This document shows positions 1-7,780 of a stretch of DNA of 41,716 nt, one piece after another; the first letter of the stretch is position 1; every line of letters starts with the position of its first letter. The notes beneath the pieces are model-generated. The model was not told the DNA's origin, made no database searches, and worked only from the letters and a program-made list of their open reading frames with translations. Made by a program: the position numbers and the translations under genes. The stretch lies in assembly GCA_031428675.1 (NCBI GenBank), contig JANOYC010000065.1, positions 1-41,716 of the forward strand, in the 5' to 3' direction. Origin of the DNA: JANOYC01 sp031428675 (lineage in GTDB: Bacteria; Actinomycetota; Actinomycetes; Actinomycetales; Microbacteriaceae).

Positions 1-130
1 GCTCGCTCCACGGGGCGAAGTGGTCGGAGCACATCGCGCCATCGAATCCTGCGGCCTCCGCCAGTTGCACCGCGTTAAGGAGTGCGCTGGGGTGAATCTG
101 CTCGTGCGAAGCGTGAAACCCTATGGCCAT
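1..130 (-). CDS. LLM-class flavin oxidoreductase, 5' end only
   Basis: The reading frame starts at ATG 130-128 and runs off the window edge after 43 codons. The start is supported by GAGGAG a few bases upstream on the minus strand. The visible protein begins MAIGFHASHEQ and contains MCSDHFAPWSE, which resembles the N-terminus of luciferase-like (LLM) oxidoreductases of the 'non-F420 flavinoid' subgroup. Such enzymes are flavin-dependent TIM barrels, and the N-terminal strand and following helix seen here fit that fold. Substrate and cofactor cannot be read from this fragment. It lies downstream of the tRNA terminator and is transcribed in the same direction as the tRNA cluster. Confidence 0.7.
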   Translation of the reverse strand, partial: MAIGFHASHEQIHPSALLNAVQLAEAAGFDGAMCSDHFAPWSE

Positions 131-283
131 GTCTGCTCCTCGTCGAAGATCGAGTGAACTCTGGTTTCGACTCTAGCGAGCGGCGGGAGCGCGAATCGCA
201 TCCAGCAGTCTCGTCACGCGTGTTCGTTACATGCAATGCGCGATCGACAACGACTCGCACGAACTTGCCCGAGCAACATCCGG

Positions 284-314
284 AAACAAAAAACCCCCGG
301 TCAGCCGGGGGTTT
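284..314 (-). terminator. Rho-independent terminator of the tRNA cluster
   Basis: CCCCCGG (294-300) pairs with CCGGGGG (305-311) around a TCAG loop, and an A-run at 288-293 becomes a T-tract after the hairpin when read on the minus strand. It sits just 3' of tRNA-Val(GAC), where the end of the Gly-Cys-Val transcript is expected. Confidence 0.85.
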
Positions 315-319
315 CTCGG

Positions 320-391
320 TGGGCGGTACTGGGATCGAACCAGCGACCTCTTCCGTGTCAGGGAAGCGCGCTACCGCTGCGCCAACCGCCC
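320..391 (-). tRNA. tRNA-Val(GAC)
   Basis: The reverse strand folds as a cloverleaf. The acceptor GGGCGGT pairs with ACCGCCC, and the anticodon stem CTTCC/GGAAG encloses loop CTGACAC, so the anticodon is GAC. The T-arm is CTGG-TTCGATC-CCAG. The discriminator is A and the 3' CCA is not encoded. It is the last gene of a three-tRNA cluster. Confidence 0.95.
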
Positions 392-420
392 AGGTCTTGT
401 TGTGTGATTGTGGTGAGTGT

Positions 421-494
421 TGGAGGTGGCGACGGGATTTGAACCCGTGTGGACGGCTTTGCAGGCCGCTGCCTCGCCTCTCGGCCACGCCACC
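421..494 (-). tRNA. tRNA-Cys(GCA)
   Basis: The acceptor GGTGGCG pairs with CGCCACC. The anticodon stem CGGC/GCCG encloses a loop containing TGCAAA, giving anticodon GCA. The T-arm is ACGGG-TTCAAAT-CCCGT. The discriminator is U and a CCA is encoded (423-421 on the minus strand). It is the middle member of the Gly-Cys-Val cluster. Confidence 0.95.
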
Positions 495-544
495 ATGGTG
501 GGTTCTCACACGTTCACTAACCAGTCAGCGTGAGACTTCACTCG

Positions 545-616
545 AGCGGATGACGAGATTCGAACTCGCGACCCTCACCTTGGCAAGGTGATGCGCTACC
601 ACTGCGCCACATCCGC
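545..616 (-). tRNA. tRNA-Gly(GCC)
   Basis: The acceptor GCGGATG pairs with CATCCGC. The anticodon stem TCACC/GGTGA encloses loop TTGCCAA, giving anticodon GCC. The discriminator is U and no CCA is encoded. It is the first gene of the cluster, just downstream of a recognisable promoter. Confidence 0.95.
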
Positions 617-643
617 ATTGCGCGCATTTCTGCGTGCTCAGGA

Positions 644-673
644 ACTCTAACCGATGATCGGACTCAGAACCAA
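644..673 (-). promoter_or_regulatory. Promoter of the tRNA Gly-Cys-Val cluster
   Basis: On the minus strand TTGGTT (673-668) is followed after 18 bases by TAGAGT (649-644), close to a sigma-70/HrdB-type promoter. Transcription would start about 20-25 bases upstream of mature tRNA-Gly. The call is from motif and spacing only. Confidence 0.5.
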
Positions 674-718
674 TTCGTGTCGGCGGTTCGTTAAGTTGTG
701 GCAGGATTATCGAGGTCA

Positions 719-794
719 GGGCGATTGGCGCAGTTGGTAGCGCGCTTCCTTCACACGGAAGAGGTCATCGGTTCGAGTCCGGTATCGCCCACCA
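719..794 (+). tRNA. tRNA-Val(CAC)
   Basis: The acceptor GGGCGAT pairs with ATCGCCC. The anticodon stem CTTCC/GGAAG encloses loop TTCACAC, giving anticodon CAC. The discriminator is A, followed by an encoded CCA (792-794). It is transcribed divergently from the Gly-Cys-Val cluster and convergently with ldh, whose stop lies 30 bases away. Confidence 0.95.
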
Positions 795-824
795 TGACAA
801 CGCCCGCCATGACGTCGAGCACGA

Positions 825-1799
825 TCAGCTGAGCCCGAGGCTCGCGAGCGCGCGCCGCACGGTGTCTGCCGACTTTTCGAACAGCGACTGCTCGGAATCT
901 GCGAAGGGCACGTCGATGACCCGGGAGATGCCGCGCGCGTCGACGACACACGGCACCGACAGTGCCACTCCCGATACACCCCGATAGTCGCTCAGCAGGC
1001 TGCTGACCGGGAGCACCGCGTGCTCGTCGCGCAGGATCGCCTCGACGATTCGCGCTCCGGATAGGCCGATTGCGAAGTTCGTCGCTCCCTTGCCCGAGAT
1101 CACGCGATAGGCAGCGTTTCTGACGTCATCCGCGATCTGGTCCAACTCGCTCCTGGTGAATCGCCCTCGCCCCGGTGGCGACCAGTCGGCGATCGGTACC
1201 GGTCCAATGCGTGCCTCTGACCACAGCGGAAACTCTGAATCGCCGTGCTCCCCCACGATGGTCGCGTGCACACTCGACATCGAGACGCCCGCGCGCTCAG
1301 CAAGCAGCCATCGCAAGCGCGAAGTATCAAGCACGGTGCCCGAAGAGAACACTCGCGATGGCGGCAGATCACCAAACCGCTGTGCGGCGACGGCGAGCAC
1401 GTCGCAGGGATTGGTGACAAGAACAAACACTGCCTGTGGTGCGTTATCGAGGAGTTTCGGCATGAGATCGCGCAGGATCTCGACGTTCGTGGCCGCGAGG
1501 TCGAGCCGCGACTGTCCCGGACGCTGTCTCGCCCCTGCCGTGATCACGACGACGTGGGCGTCGTGCACCACATTAATCTCATCGCCGCCGGAAATTCGAG
1601 TCGCGCCGGTGAATTGCGTGCCGTGCGCGAGATCCAGGATCTCCGCTTCGACCTTCGCCGTGTGCACGTCATACAGCACGATTTCTCGTGCGGACTGCCG
1701 GATGAGGGCCGCGTACGCGACCGCGGTTCCCACCGAGCCAGCTCCGATGATCGCGAGTTTGGAATGTTGGATCCCGCTCATGTAGTCAGCATTGCGCAT
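825..1799 (-). CDS. ldh: L-lactate dehydrogenase
   Basis: NAD-dependent enzyme that interconverts pyruvate and L-lactate in the cytoplasm. The protein has 324 residues, normal for the family. The Rossmann loop GAGSVG is at 19-24 and the NAD-selecting Asp at 44. The substrate loop has Gln92 and Arg98; Gln rather than Arg at position 92 favours lactate over malate. Asp158 and Arg161 (LDTSR) and the proton-relay His185 (GEHGDS) complete the active site. Met8 (1778) is an alternative start, and neither start has a strong ribosome site. The gene lies 12 bases downstream of the Amt-like gene and is probably cotranscribed with it and DUF2071. Confidence 0.93.
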   Translation of the reverse strand: MRNADYMSGIQHSKLAIIGAGSVGTAVAYAALIRQSAREIVLYDVHTAKVEAEILDLAHGTQFTGATRISGGDEINVVHDAHVVVITAGARQRPGQSRLDLAATNVEILRDLMPKLLDNAPQAVFVLVTNPCDVLAVAAQRFGDLPPSRVFSSGTVLDTSRLRWLLAERAGVSMSSVHATIVGEHGDSEFPLWSEARIGPVPIADWSPPGRGRFTRSELDQIADDVRNAAYRVISGKGATNFAIGLSGARIVEAILRDEHAVLPVSSLLSDYRGVSGVALSVPCVVDARGISRVIDVPFADSEQSLFEKSADTVRRALASLGLS

Positions 1800-1811
1800 C
1801 CGTCACCGTCT

Positions 1812-2948
1812 TCAATAGTGCGAGTCCCGTGATTCAACGACGCGCGGGTTGGCGCCCGGTGGCACTGCTCGCAGTGCGTGACGGTGGCGCTCACTGCCGT
1901 CCCACAGCATCTCGAGCCGTCTCGTCAACGGCCACAGGGCGAATGTGACACCCGCCGCCCACAGCGACGCGAGCATGACCGCTGCGAACTGCGTGACAAT
2001 CGCCTCGCCTTGGCCCGTGTAGACCAACCCGACATCAAGGATGAACGGACCCAGCACAACGAGCCCAATTGCTGCACACACCAAGTGCGCGGCAACGAGA
2101 AACCAACCCGTTCGACCGGTGGCGCGTGCGCCTCGAATAGCGATCTGACCGCCGACAACACCGGCAACCGCTCCAGTGAACGCTCCGAATAGAGGATCGA
2201 GGTAGGCACAGCCCGGAGTTATCGCCACGAGTCCGCAGATCAGGCCCGCGGCCGCGACACGTCCGGTGGTCTGGTGCAGGATGATGCGCTCCATGACGAT
2301 GAACCCGGCCGATGCGGTAATCGGCGCAATCAAACAGTTCGCCACGATGAGAACCGTGACCGTATCAATCGCCAACTCGAGTCCGACCATCGCGATGATC
2401 CAGGTGAGCCACAGCCCGAGCGCCGCGAGCACGACGGGCCGAGTCGCAGCAAACGGCTGAGGCGGTTGGCGCGCGATTCGGCGCCGCTCGACGATCAGGA
2501 TGACGAGCACGGATGCGCCGGCAACGATGTGCACGAGCAGTGCGCCGCCTAGGTCCTTGGGCGCGGCGGCGGGATTGAGCCCTACCGACGCCGGAAAGAA
2601 AACGGCAATAGCTATCGGCGAGAACACTCCCATAGTCCATGCGGTGGTGAACAGGACGGCTGGAACGAGGGGTCGATATTGGTCGCGAATCACGATCGTT
2701 GTGAGAAAAGCGGCAACTCCCGCCATTGCAGTTACCGGGAGAAATAACGGAGTTGAGGCGACCCCCGGCACCGCCCATCCAATCACCAACCAAGCAAGCG
2801 CCGCAGAACCGCTGATGGCCACAGTCGACCACCCGCCGAACGAGGATCTGCTCGACTTCAAGTAGTCGGGGTACAACACGGAGAACAGCGGGATGAGAGC
2901 GAACAGCGCAATTGTGCTGACGATCGCGAGAACCATACTCACCGTCAT
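1812..2948 (-). CDS. Degenerate ammonium-transporter (Amt) paralogue
   Basis: Membrane protein of 378 residues with about 10-11 hydrophobic segments. It aligns along its length with the true AmtB encoded 0.9 kb away: VAITPGCAYLDP (241-252) matches VAITPACASLHP of AmtB, and DLGGALLVHIVAG (132-144) matches DFAGGTAVHINAG. Both pore histidines appear conserved (His140, His288). The phenylalanine-gate segments (AFQATF and GWFGFNAGS in AmtB) are replaced by unrelated residues, and the long periplasmic loop and C-terminal regulatory tail are missing. The chosen ATG overlaps the DUF2071 stop by ATGA, indicating translational coupling; a longer frame to 3086 would run through that gene. Function is unknown: it may be a channel for another small molecule or a sensor. 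Annotation tools may label it only as a membrane protein. Confidence 0.75.
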   Translation of the reverse strand: MTVSMVLAIVSTIALFALIPLFSVLYPDYLKSSRSSFGGWSTVAISGSAALAWLVIGWAVPGVASTPLFLPVTAMAGVAAFLTTIVIRDQYRPLVPAVLFTTAWTMGVFSPIAIAVFFPASVGLNPAAAPKDLGGALLVHIVAGASVLVILIVERRRIARQPPQPFAATRPVVLAALGLWLTWIIAMVGLELAIDTVTVLIVANCLIAPITASAGFIVMERIILHQTTGRVAAAGLICGLVAITPGCAYLDPLFGAFTGAVAGVVGGQIAIRGARATGRTGWFLVAAHLVCAAIGLVVLGPFILDVGLVYTGQGEAIVTQFAAVMLASLWAAGVTFALWPLTRRLEMLWDGSERHRHALRAVPPGANPRVVESRDSHY

Positions 2949-3685
2949 TGCGCGCGACCGAAACGGGTCGTGACGCCGCTGCTGTAGAGCACCGAGTCGG
3001 GCGTGCGTGCGGCGAGCTCCGGGAATCCAGCGCGTGCGAGGAGGGTGTCGTCGATGGATACGAGCGTGGCGTGAACCAAAGGCCACGGTTCATGCGAATT
3101 CGGCAACAGGATGGTGCGGCCGGCTCGTCGGGCGAACAGTCCCCATCTCGCTGTCAGGAACGCGGCGGTGGGGTCGTCCTGCACGGGCACCATCGTCGGG
3201 CGTGCGACGACCCGGCTGGAGATGTCCCGGGACAACAGTCGGGAGGACTCGTAGACGATGGCGTCGCCTTCACGCACCAGTGTCGTTCTCGCCCAGTGAT
3301 AAGGGAGCGAGAACGCCGCACGTGCGGCGAGCACGGCCACGACCCGCGACGCTTCCAACGAGACGAAGACCACGCCACGGCGGCCATGATCGTCGACGCC
3401 ATAGAGGCGCACGTTAATCTCGACAAAATCACCGAAGTGCGCAATGGCAGGACTACCCCACAAAGTCGCTTTGTCTAAGCGAAACGGGATGAGGCCGATC
3501 CAGCTACTTCCAGCATGGATGTCGGGGCGAATCCCAGCCGGAAGAAGCGGCGCAACGCGCTCGGGCTCCACTCGCCAGTGCACGAAGGTGAGGTCGGACC
3601 AGCGCTGGCTCGCCACGACTGAACCCGACAGCGGCGGCGCGAACGTCGAGATCGGCTGCAGGAGGAATTCGCCTTCAGCGCTCAC
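2945..3685 (-). CDS. DUF2071 (YqjF-like) protein
   Basis: Soluble protein of about 246 residues that matches the DUF2071/YqjF family. Recognisable parts are an N-terminal TFVHWRVEP segment, the LLPAGIRPD turn, GLIPFRL, and the core 'EINVRLYG...VFVSLEASR'. Distant relatives have an acetoacetate-decarboxylase-like fold; no reaction has been established. I chose the GTG at 3685, preceded by a GGGGA ribosome site. An upstream GTG at 3718 is possible but lies within 12 bases of the preceding terminator hairpin. It is the first gene of an apparent DUF2071-Amt-like-ldh operon, and its stop overlaps the next start (ATGA). Confidence 0.8.
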   Translation of the reverse strand: MSAEGEFLLQPISTFAPPLSGSVVASQRWSDLTFVHWRVEPERVAPLLPAGIRPDIHAGSSWIGLIPFRLDKATLWGSPAIAHFGDFVEINVRLYGVDDHGRRGVVFVSLEASRVVAVLAARAAFSLPYHWARTTLVREGDAIVYESSRLLSRDISSRVVARPTMVPVQDDPTAAFLTARWGLFARRAGRTILLPNSHEPWPLVHATLVSIDDTLLARAGFPELAARTPDSVLYSSGVTTRFGRAQ

Positions 3686-3726
3686 GTCGTCCCCGCTTCC
3701 CCGCCACTGTTGTCCCACACTCAGCG

Positions 3727-3761
3727 TAAACGGGGTGCCGCCCTCTCGGACGACACCCCGT
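3727..3761 (-). terminator. Terminator downstream of amtB
   Basis: ACGGGGTG (3730-3737) pairs with CACCCCGT (3754-3761). The inner CCGCCC and GGACGA also pair (with G-U wobbles) around a TCTC loop, making a stem of about 14 bp. On the minus strand it is followed by TTTA. It separates amtB from the DUF2071 operon. Confidence 0.7.
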
Positions 3762-3823
3762 CAACCTGTTCCGCCTCGACGGTTCAGATTCGCTGTGTGC
3801 TGCGTACGCAGCGGGTGATTGAG

Positions 3824-5086
3824 TTAGCGGTTTTCGAGAACGTAGCCCTCTTCACCGTGAACGACGGTGTCGATTCCAGCGATCTCGTCCTCGCTCTTCA
3901 CGCGGAATCCGATCGTCTTCTCGATCAGGAATCCGATCACGAAGGCGAGCACGAACGAGTAGATCAGTACGGAGAATGCTGCAATTGCTTGAACCAGCAG
4001 TTGGGTTCCATCGCCTCCGACGAAAAGGCCGGTGCCGTTGGCGAAGAAGCCCAAGTACAGCGTTCCGATGAGTCCACCGACGAGGTGGATGCCGACGACG
4101 TCGAGCGAGTCATCAAAACCGAGCTTGAACTTCAAGTCGATTGCGAGGGCACACACAGCTCCCGCAATGATCCCCAGCACAATCGCCCAGATCGGGTGCA
4201 GCGATGCGCACGCGGGTGTGATCGCCACGAGACCTGCGACAGCGCCGGAAGCCGCGCCGACCGACGTTGGCTTTCCGTCCTTGATCTTCTCAACCACCAA
4301 CCACGCCAGGAGTGCAGCGGCAGGAGCGACGATCGTGTTGACGAATGCAAGAGCGGCAACGCCATCCGCCGCGAGCTCAGAGCCTGCGTTGAAGCCGAAC
4401 CAGCCGAACCACAGGAGACCTGCACCGAGAAGAACGAACGGCGGGTTGTGAGGCACGTGAGCACCCTTTGCGAATCCGACGCGCTTTCCCAGAACGAGTG
4501 CGAGGGCGAGTGCGGCAGCACCGGCATTGATGTGAACGGCCGTTCCACCGGCGAAGTCAATAGCGCCAACGCCGAACGTTTCCTGCAGCCCGTGGGTGAT
4601 CCAGCCACCGTAGGAGAACGATCCGTCTTCTGCCAGGCCGAAGTTGAACACCCAGCTAGCAACCGGGAAGTAAACGATCGTCGCCCAGAGCGCCGCGAAA
4701 ACCATCCATGAGCCGAACTTTGCACGGTCGGCGATCGCGCCCGAAATCAGAGCGACCGTGATGATCGCGAATGTGGCTTGGAACGCGACGAACGCGAGAG
4801 GCGGATATGCGGCTTCTTCAGGAACCTCGAGGAGGCTATTCAGACCGAGCGCCGTTAGGTCAATCGACCACAGCGGGATCGTTCCGTCAGCGCCCGGGAA
4901 TGCGATGGCGTATCCATAGAGCGCCCACAGGACACCGATGATGCCGATCGCTCCGAAGCTCATCATCATCATGCTGATGACGCTCTTCGCTTTGACGAGC
5001 CCCCCGTAGAAGAATGCCAAGCCTGGGGTCATCAGCAGCACGAGCGCCGCAGCAATAAGCATGAAGGCGGTATTGCCTTGATCCAT
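3824..5086 (-). CDS. amtB: Ammonium transporter AmtB
   Basis: Trimeric inner-membrane channel for ammonium uptake. The protein has 420 residues and 11 expected membrane helices. Diagnostic parts are the first helix ending MTPGLAFFYGGL, the gate segment AFQATF (101-106), DFAGG with Asp178, the twin pore histidines His185 and His334, and GWFGFNAGS (228-236). The C-terminal tail ends IDTVVHGEEGY, the part that PII proteins regulate in this family. There is no signal peptide and no glnK (PII) or glnD gene beside it, unlike many actinobacterial loci. A GlnR-like box lies about 135 bases upstream, fitting nitrogen control. A strong hairpin terminates the transcript, so it is probably monocistronic. 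Confidence 0.97.
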   Translation of the reverse strand: MDQGNTAFMLIAAALVLLMTPGLAFFYGGLVKAKSVISMMMMSFGAIGIIGVLWALYGYAIAFPGADGTIPLWSIDLTALGLNSLLEVPEEAAYPPLAFVAFQATFAIITVALISGAIADRAKFGSWMVFAALWATIVYFPVASWVFNFGLAEDGSFSYGGWITHGLQETFGVGAIDFAGGTAVHINAGAAALALALVLGKRVGFAKGAHVPHNPPFVLLGAGLLWFGWFGFNAGSELAADGVAALAFVNTIVAPAAALLAWLVVEKIKDGKPTSVGAASGAVAGLVAITPACASLHPIWAIVLGIIAGAVCALAIDLKFKLGFDDSLDVVGIHLVGGLIGTLYLGFFANGTGLFVGGDGTQLLVQAIAAFSVLIYSFVLAFVIGFLIEKTIGFRVKSEDEIAGIDTVVHGEEGYVLENR

Positions 5087-5388
5087 TTCTTACCTCTCTT
5101 ACGTTTGCAATGGGTGCACCCCTCGGGTTTGAATCCGCAACACGCGCGACGCATGACGGTCGAAGGTCCGGGGTACATCTCCAGTTTGTCGGCGCAAGAT
5201 TTCCGTAGTCCTGTCTCTGTGTTTCACGAATGTTACGCAGCTATGTCTCATGTAAACATCGTGTTTCGGGCGGCCCTCAGTTCACCTCGAATTCTCGACG
5301 GCGAGGACACGGTATTGCTTCTACACTGGGGCGAGGAGAGCCGGGAAGTCTGGTCGGCCGGCGCCATGCGCCGTCATTTCGAAGGCAT
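5087..5388. other. Divergent intergenic region amtB/nhaA
   Basis: About 300 bases lie between the divergent starts of amtB and nhaA. Apart from the GlnR-like box at 5221-5236 and the sequence that must hold both promoters, I see no gene, no RNA and no clear repeat. The nhaA frame stays open back to 5230, but that part lacks NhaA-like sequence and is more likely leader. Confidence 0.5.
5221..5236 (-). promoter_or_regulatory. Candidate GlnR box upstream of amtB
   Basis: On the minus strand the sequence reads GTAAC-N6-GAAAC, an exact match to the a/b half of the GlnR consensus of actinomycetes. GlnR activates amtB in Streptomyces and mycobacteria. The box is 135 bases before the amtB start. A second half-site in the expected phase is not convincing, and no glnR gene is in the window. 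Confidence 0.45.
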
Positions 5389-6591
5389 ATGCCCAGAAAC
5401 GGATATCTCTTGATCACATTTTTCCGCTCCGAGCGTATGGCTGCACTCCTGCTCATGCTCGCCGCAACTCTCGGTCTCGTGATCGCAAACTCACCGCTCG
5501 CAGAAGCCGCGATGGCGTTTCGGGACGCGCACCTTGCGATCCCGTGGCTCGGTCTGGACTTGAGTGTTGGCCATTGGGTTACCGACGGTTTGCTCGCAAT
5601 CTTCTTCTTCCTGGCCGCAATGGAGCTGAAGCACGAACTCATTCACGGTGAGCTCGACAGTCCGCGCAAAGCGTTCATTCCCGCAATTGCCGCGGTCGGG
5701 GGCGTGCTCGCGCCGGCGATCATCTTCTTGCTGATCGTGCGCGACCCAGAGATTGCCGACGGCTGGCCGATCCCCACCGCCACCGACATTGCCTTCGCGC
5801 TCGGCGTGCTCGCCCTCGTCGGCAGGGGTCTGCCCGGTCGCGTTCGCGCTCTGTTGCTTGCGCTGGCGGTCATCGATGACCTCATCGCGATTCTCCTCAT
5901 CGCGATCTTCTTCACGAAAGACGTGAACCCCCTCCCGCTGCTGCTTGCTATTCCGGCGGTCCTCACTTTCGGATGGCTGAGCTACCGAGTACGCGGTCGA
6001 CGAGCGCCCGTCATCGTCTCGGTGCTGATCCTGCTCGGATTGATCACGTGGGTCCTCGTGCACCTCTCGGGAGTTCACGCGACGATCGCTGGAGTTGCTC
6101 TCGGCCTGGCGCTTGCGAGCCGCTCGGCCCGACCGGCACGGCATGCACTGGAGCCGTGGTCGAATGGCGTGATCCTGCCGGTTTTCGCCTTTGTCGCGGC
6201 CTTGGTCGCCATCCCCCAGGTCGGACTTTCGGGCCTTAGCCCGGTGTTCTGGGGGATTCTGGTCGCACTGACCGCGGGAAAGCTTGTGGGAATCACCGCC
6301 GGCGCAATCATCGCTTCCCGTCTCATCCCGGCCAGCGAACGAAAGGCGGCCTTACCTCTGCCCGACGTTCTCGTCGTGGCGAGTCTCGGCGGAATCGGCT
6401 TCACGGTGTCGTTGCTGATGAACGAACTCGCCTACGTCGATCACCAGGACATCGCGGCAGAGGGAACTCTTGCCGTTATCACCGGCTCGGTGATCGCCGC
6501 CGTCGTCGGCATCGTGATTACAAGCCTGCGCGCGAAGCACTACCGCACCATTCGGACGGAGCGCGAAGCCATAATCGGTCGGATCGGCTAG
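5389..6591 (+). CDS. nhaA: Na+/H+ antiporter NhaA
   Basis: Integral membrane protein that expels sodium in exchange for protons, for pH and salt homeostasis. With the ATG at 5389 it has 400 residues (E. coli NhaA has 388). The ion-binding aspartates fall at the same numbers as in E. coli: Asp133 in TATDIAF, and Asp163-Asp164 in AVIDDL. The motif FFFLAAMELKHEL (72-84) and the C-terminal LGGIGFTVSLLM are also typical. The start is chosen for GAAGG just upstream and for fit to family length; the open frame extends to 5230. The gene converges on zapE and their stop codons overlap in CTAG. Confidence 0.93.
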   Translation: MPRNGYLLITFFRSERMAALLLMLAATLGLVIANSPLAEAAMAFRDAHLAIPWLGLDLSVGHWVTDGLLAIFFFLAAMELKHELIHGELDSPRKAFIPAIAAVGGVLAPAIIFLLIVRDPEIADGWPIPTATDIAFALGVLALVGRGLPGRVRALLLALAVIDDLIAILLIAIFFTKDVNPLPLLLAIPAVLTFGWLSYRVRGRRAPVIVSVLILLGLITWVLVHLSGVHATIAGVALGLALASRSARPARHALEPWSNGVILPVFAFVAALVAIPQVGLSGLSPVFWGILVALTAGKLVGITAGAIIASRLIPASERKAALPLPDVLVVASLGGIGFTVSLLMNELAYVDHQDIAAEGTLAVITGSVIAAVVGIVITSLRAKHYRTIRTEREAIIGRIG

Positions 6592-7616
6592 GCGGGTTCG
6601 CCCTGCGTCAGAGCGATGAGTCGCGAAATGGCGCGAAGATACTTCTTTCGGTAGCCGCCGTTCAGCATGTCGTCGGGAAAGACGCTGTCGAGGGGTATTC
6701 CCGTCGCGACGATACGCACTTGCGCGTCATACAAGCGGTCGACAAAGGCGACGAACCTCAACGCGTCGGTCTGATGGGTGAGCGTCGTCACGTCCTGCAG
6801 CCCGACGCCATCGAGGTCCTCGACCAGGCGCACATAACGCGAGGGATGCACGTCGGCGAGGTGGCGGAGCACGTCGACGAACGAGTCGACGGTCACGGTA
6901 CCGGGAATCGCGGCCACGGTCGCGTCAAACTCGGCCGGAGCGACCGAGACGGCGTGACCCTCCACGTCGCGCCGACGGTAGTCGAGGCCGTCGATTCGGA
7001 TCGTCTCGAACCTCGACGCGAGCGCATGGATCTCCCGCAAGAAGTCCTGCGCCGCGAATCGGCCTTCACCGAGCGCATTGGGCGGGGTGTTGGATGTAGC
7101 GGCCATGCGCGTGCCCGACGCTGCGAGTTCTTGCAGCATCCGGGTCATCACCATCGTGTCGCCGGGGTCGTCGAGTTCGAACTCATCGATGGCGACGAAC
7201 GATGCGCCGCTCAGCAGATTGATTGTCTCGCGGTAGCCCAGCGCACCGACCAGCGCCGTGTATTCGATGAACGTGCCGAAGTATTTGCGCCCTGGCGCTG
7301 CGTGCCACAACGCCGCGAGCAGGTGGGTCTTTCCCACGCCGAACCCACCATCGAGATAGATACCAGGCGGCGCCGTCGGCGCCTTCCTCCGGGAGAAGAA
7401 CCCTCCGGACGATGGTTTCCACGCCGCCTCGAAGTTGCGAATTGCGGCCACGGCGGCGCCTTGCGACGGGTAATCGCGGTCGGGTCGATAGCTGTCGAGG
7501 GTCGCGGTGGCGAACTGCCGCGGAGGCACGAGGTGGGCCACGATGTCGTGCCCAGAGAGAGACGGAAACCGTTCCGCAAGGCTGCTGAATGCGCGGGTAG
7601 GATCTGGAGAATTCAC
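6588..7616 (-). CDS. zapE: Cell division protein ZapE (AFG1-like ATPase)
   Basis: P-loop ATPase of the AFG1/ZapE family, linked to Z-ring dynamics in proteobacteria; its actinobacterial role is not well defined. It has 342 residues from a GTG start. Walker A is GGFGVGKTHL (90-99) and the Walker B region is FVAIDEFELDDPGD (140-153), matching the family's 'DEF-x-x-x-D-x-x-D' signature. Further support comes from ATSNTPP (sensor region) and the C-terminal VDRLYDAQVRI and ALTQGEP segments. It is transcribed divergently from the sulfurtransferase gene. A 19-bp-spaced direct repeat lies just upstream of its start. Confidence 0.93.
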   Translation of the reverse strand: MNSPDPTRAFSSLAERFPSLSGHDIVAHLVPPRQFATATLDSYRPDRDYPSQGAAVAAIRNFEAAWKPSSGGFFSRRKAPTAPPGIYLDGGFGVGKTHLLAALWHAAPGRKYFGTFIEYTALVGALGYRETINLLSGASFVAIDEFELDDPGDTMVMTRMLQELAASGTRMAATSNTPPNALGEGRFAAQDFLREIHALASRFETIRIDGLDYRRRDVEGHAVSVAPAEFDATVAAIPGTVTVDSFVDVLRHLADVHPSRYVRLVEDLDGVGLQDVTTLTHQTDALRFVAFVDRLYDAQVRIVATGIPLDSVFPDDMLNGGYRKKYLRAISRLIALTQGEPA

Positions 7617-7634
7617 GGTGCCCCGGATTGTTGA

Positions 7635-7663
7635 GAAGTCTTACGGATGTGTCGAAGTCTTAC
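7635..7663. repeat. Direct repeat in the zapE/sulfurtransferase intergenic region
   Basis: GAAGTCTTAC occurs at 7635-7644 and again at 7654-7663, a 19-base period (just under two helical turns). The decamer is itself nearly palindromic (AAGTCTT). Such spacing suits a regulator binding on one face of the DNA, but no known motif is recognised. Confidence 0.5.
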
Positions 7664-7780
7664 AGCCGCCGAGCGACGCACGGAGCGCCAGTGCAAAGAT
7701 TGCCACGTCGAACTGGCGCCAAGCCTAACCCGGCGACGACTGACCATTAGCGCCCCGTGGGGCCGCACCCTGGAGGATTC

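Noticed and set aside
320..794. tRNA cluster as an integration (att) site
   Set aside because: No integrase, phage gene or tRNA 3'-end duplication lies nearby.
2949..3086. N-terminal extension of the Amt-like protein
   Set aside because: Arg/His-rich translation that overlaps DUF2071 codons; the ATGA overlap start at 2948 fits the membrane protein.
3710..4711. Open frame of 333 codons on the plus strand opposite amtB
   Set aside because: Charged low-information translation mirrored from AmtB codons; no ribosome site.
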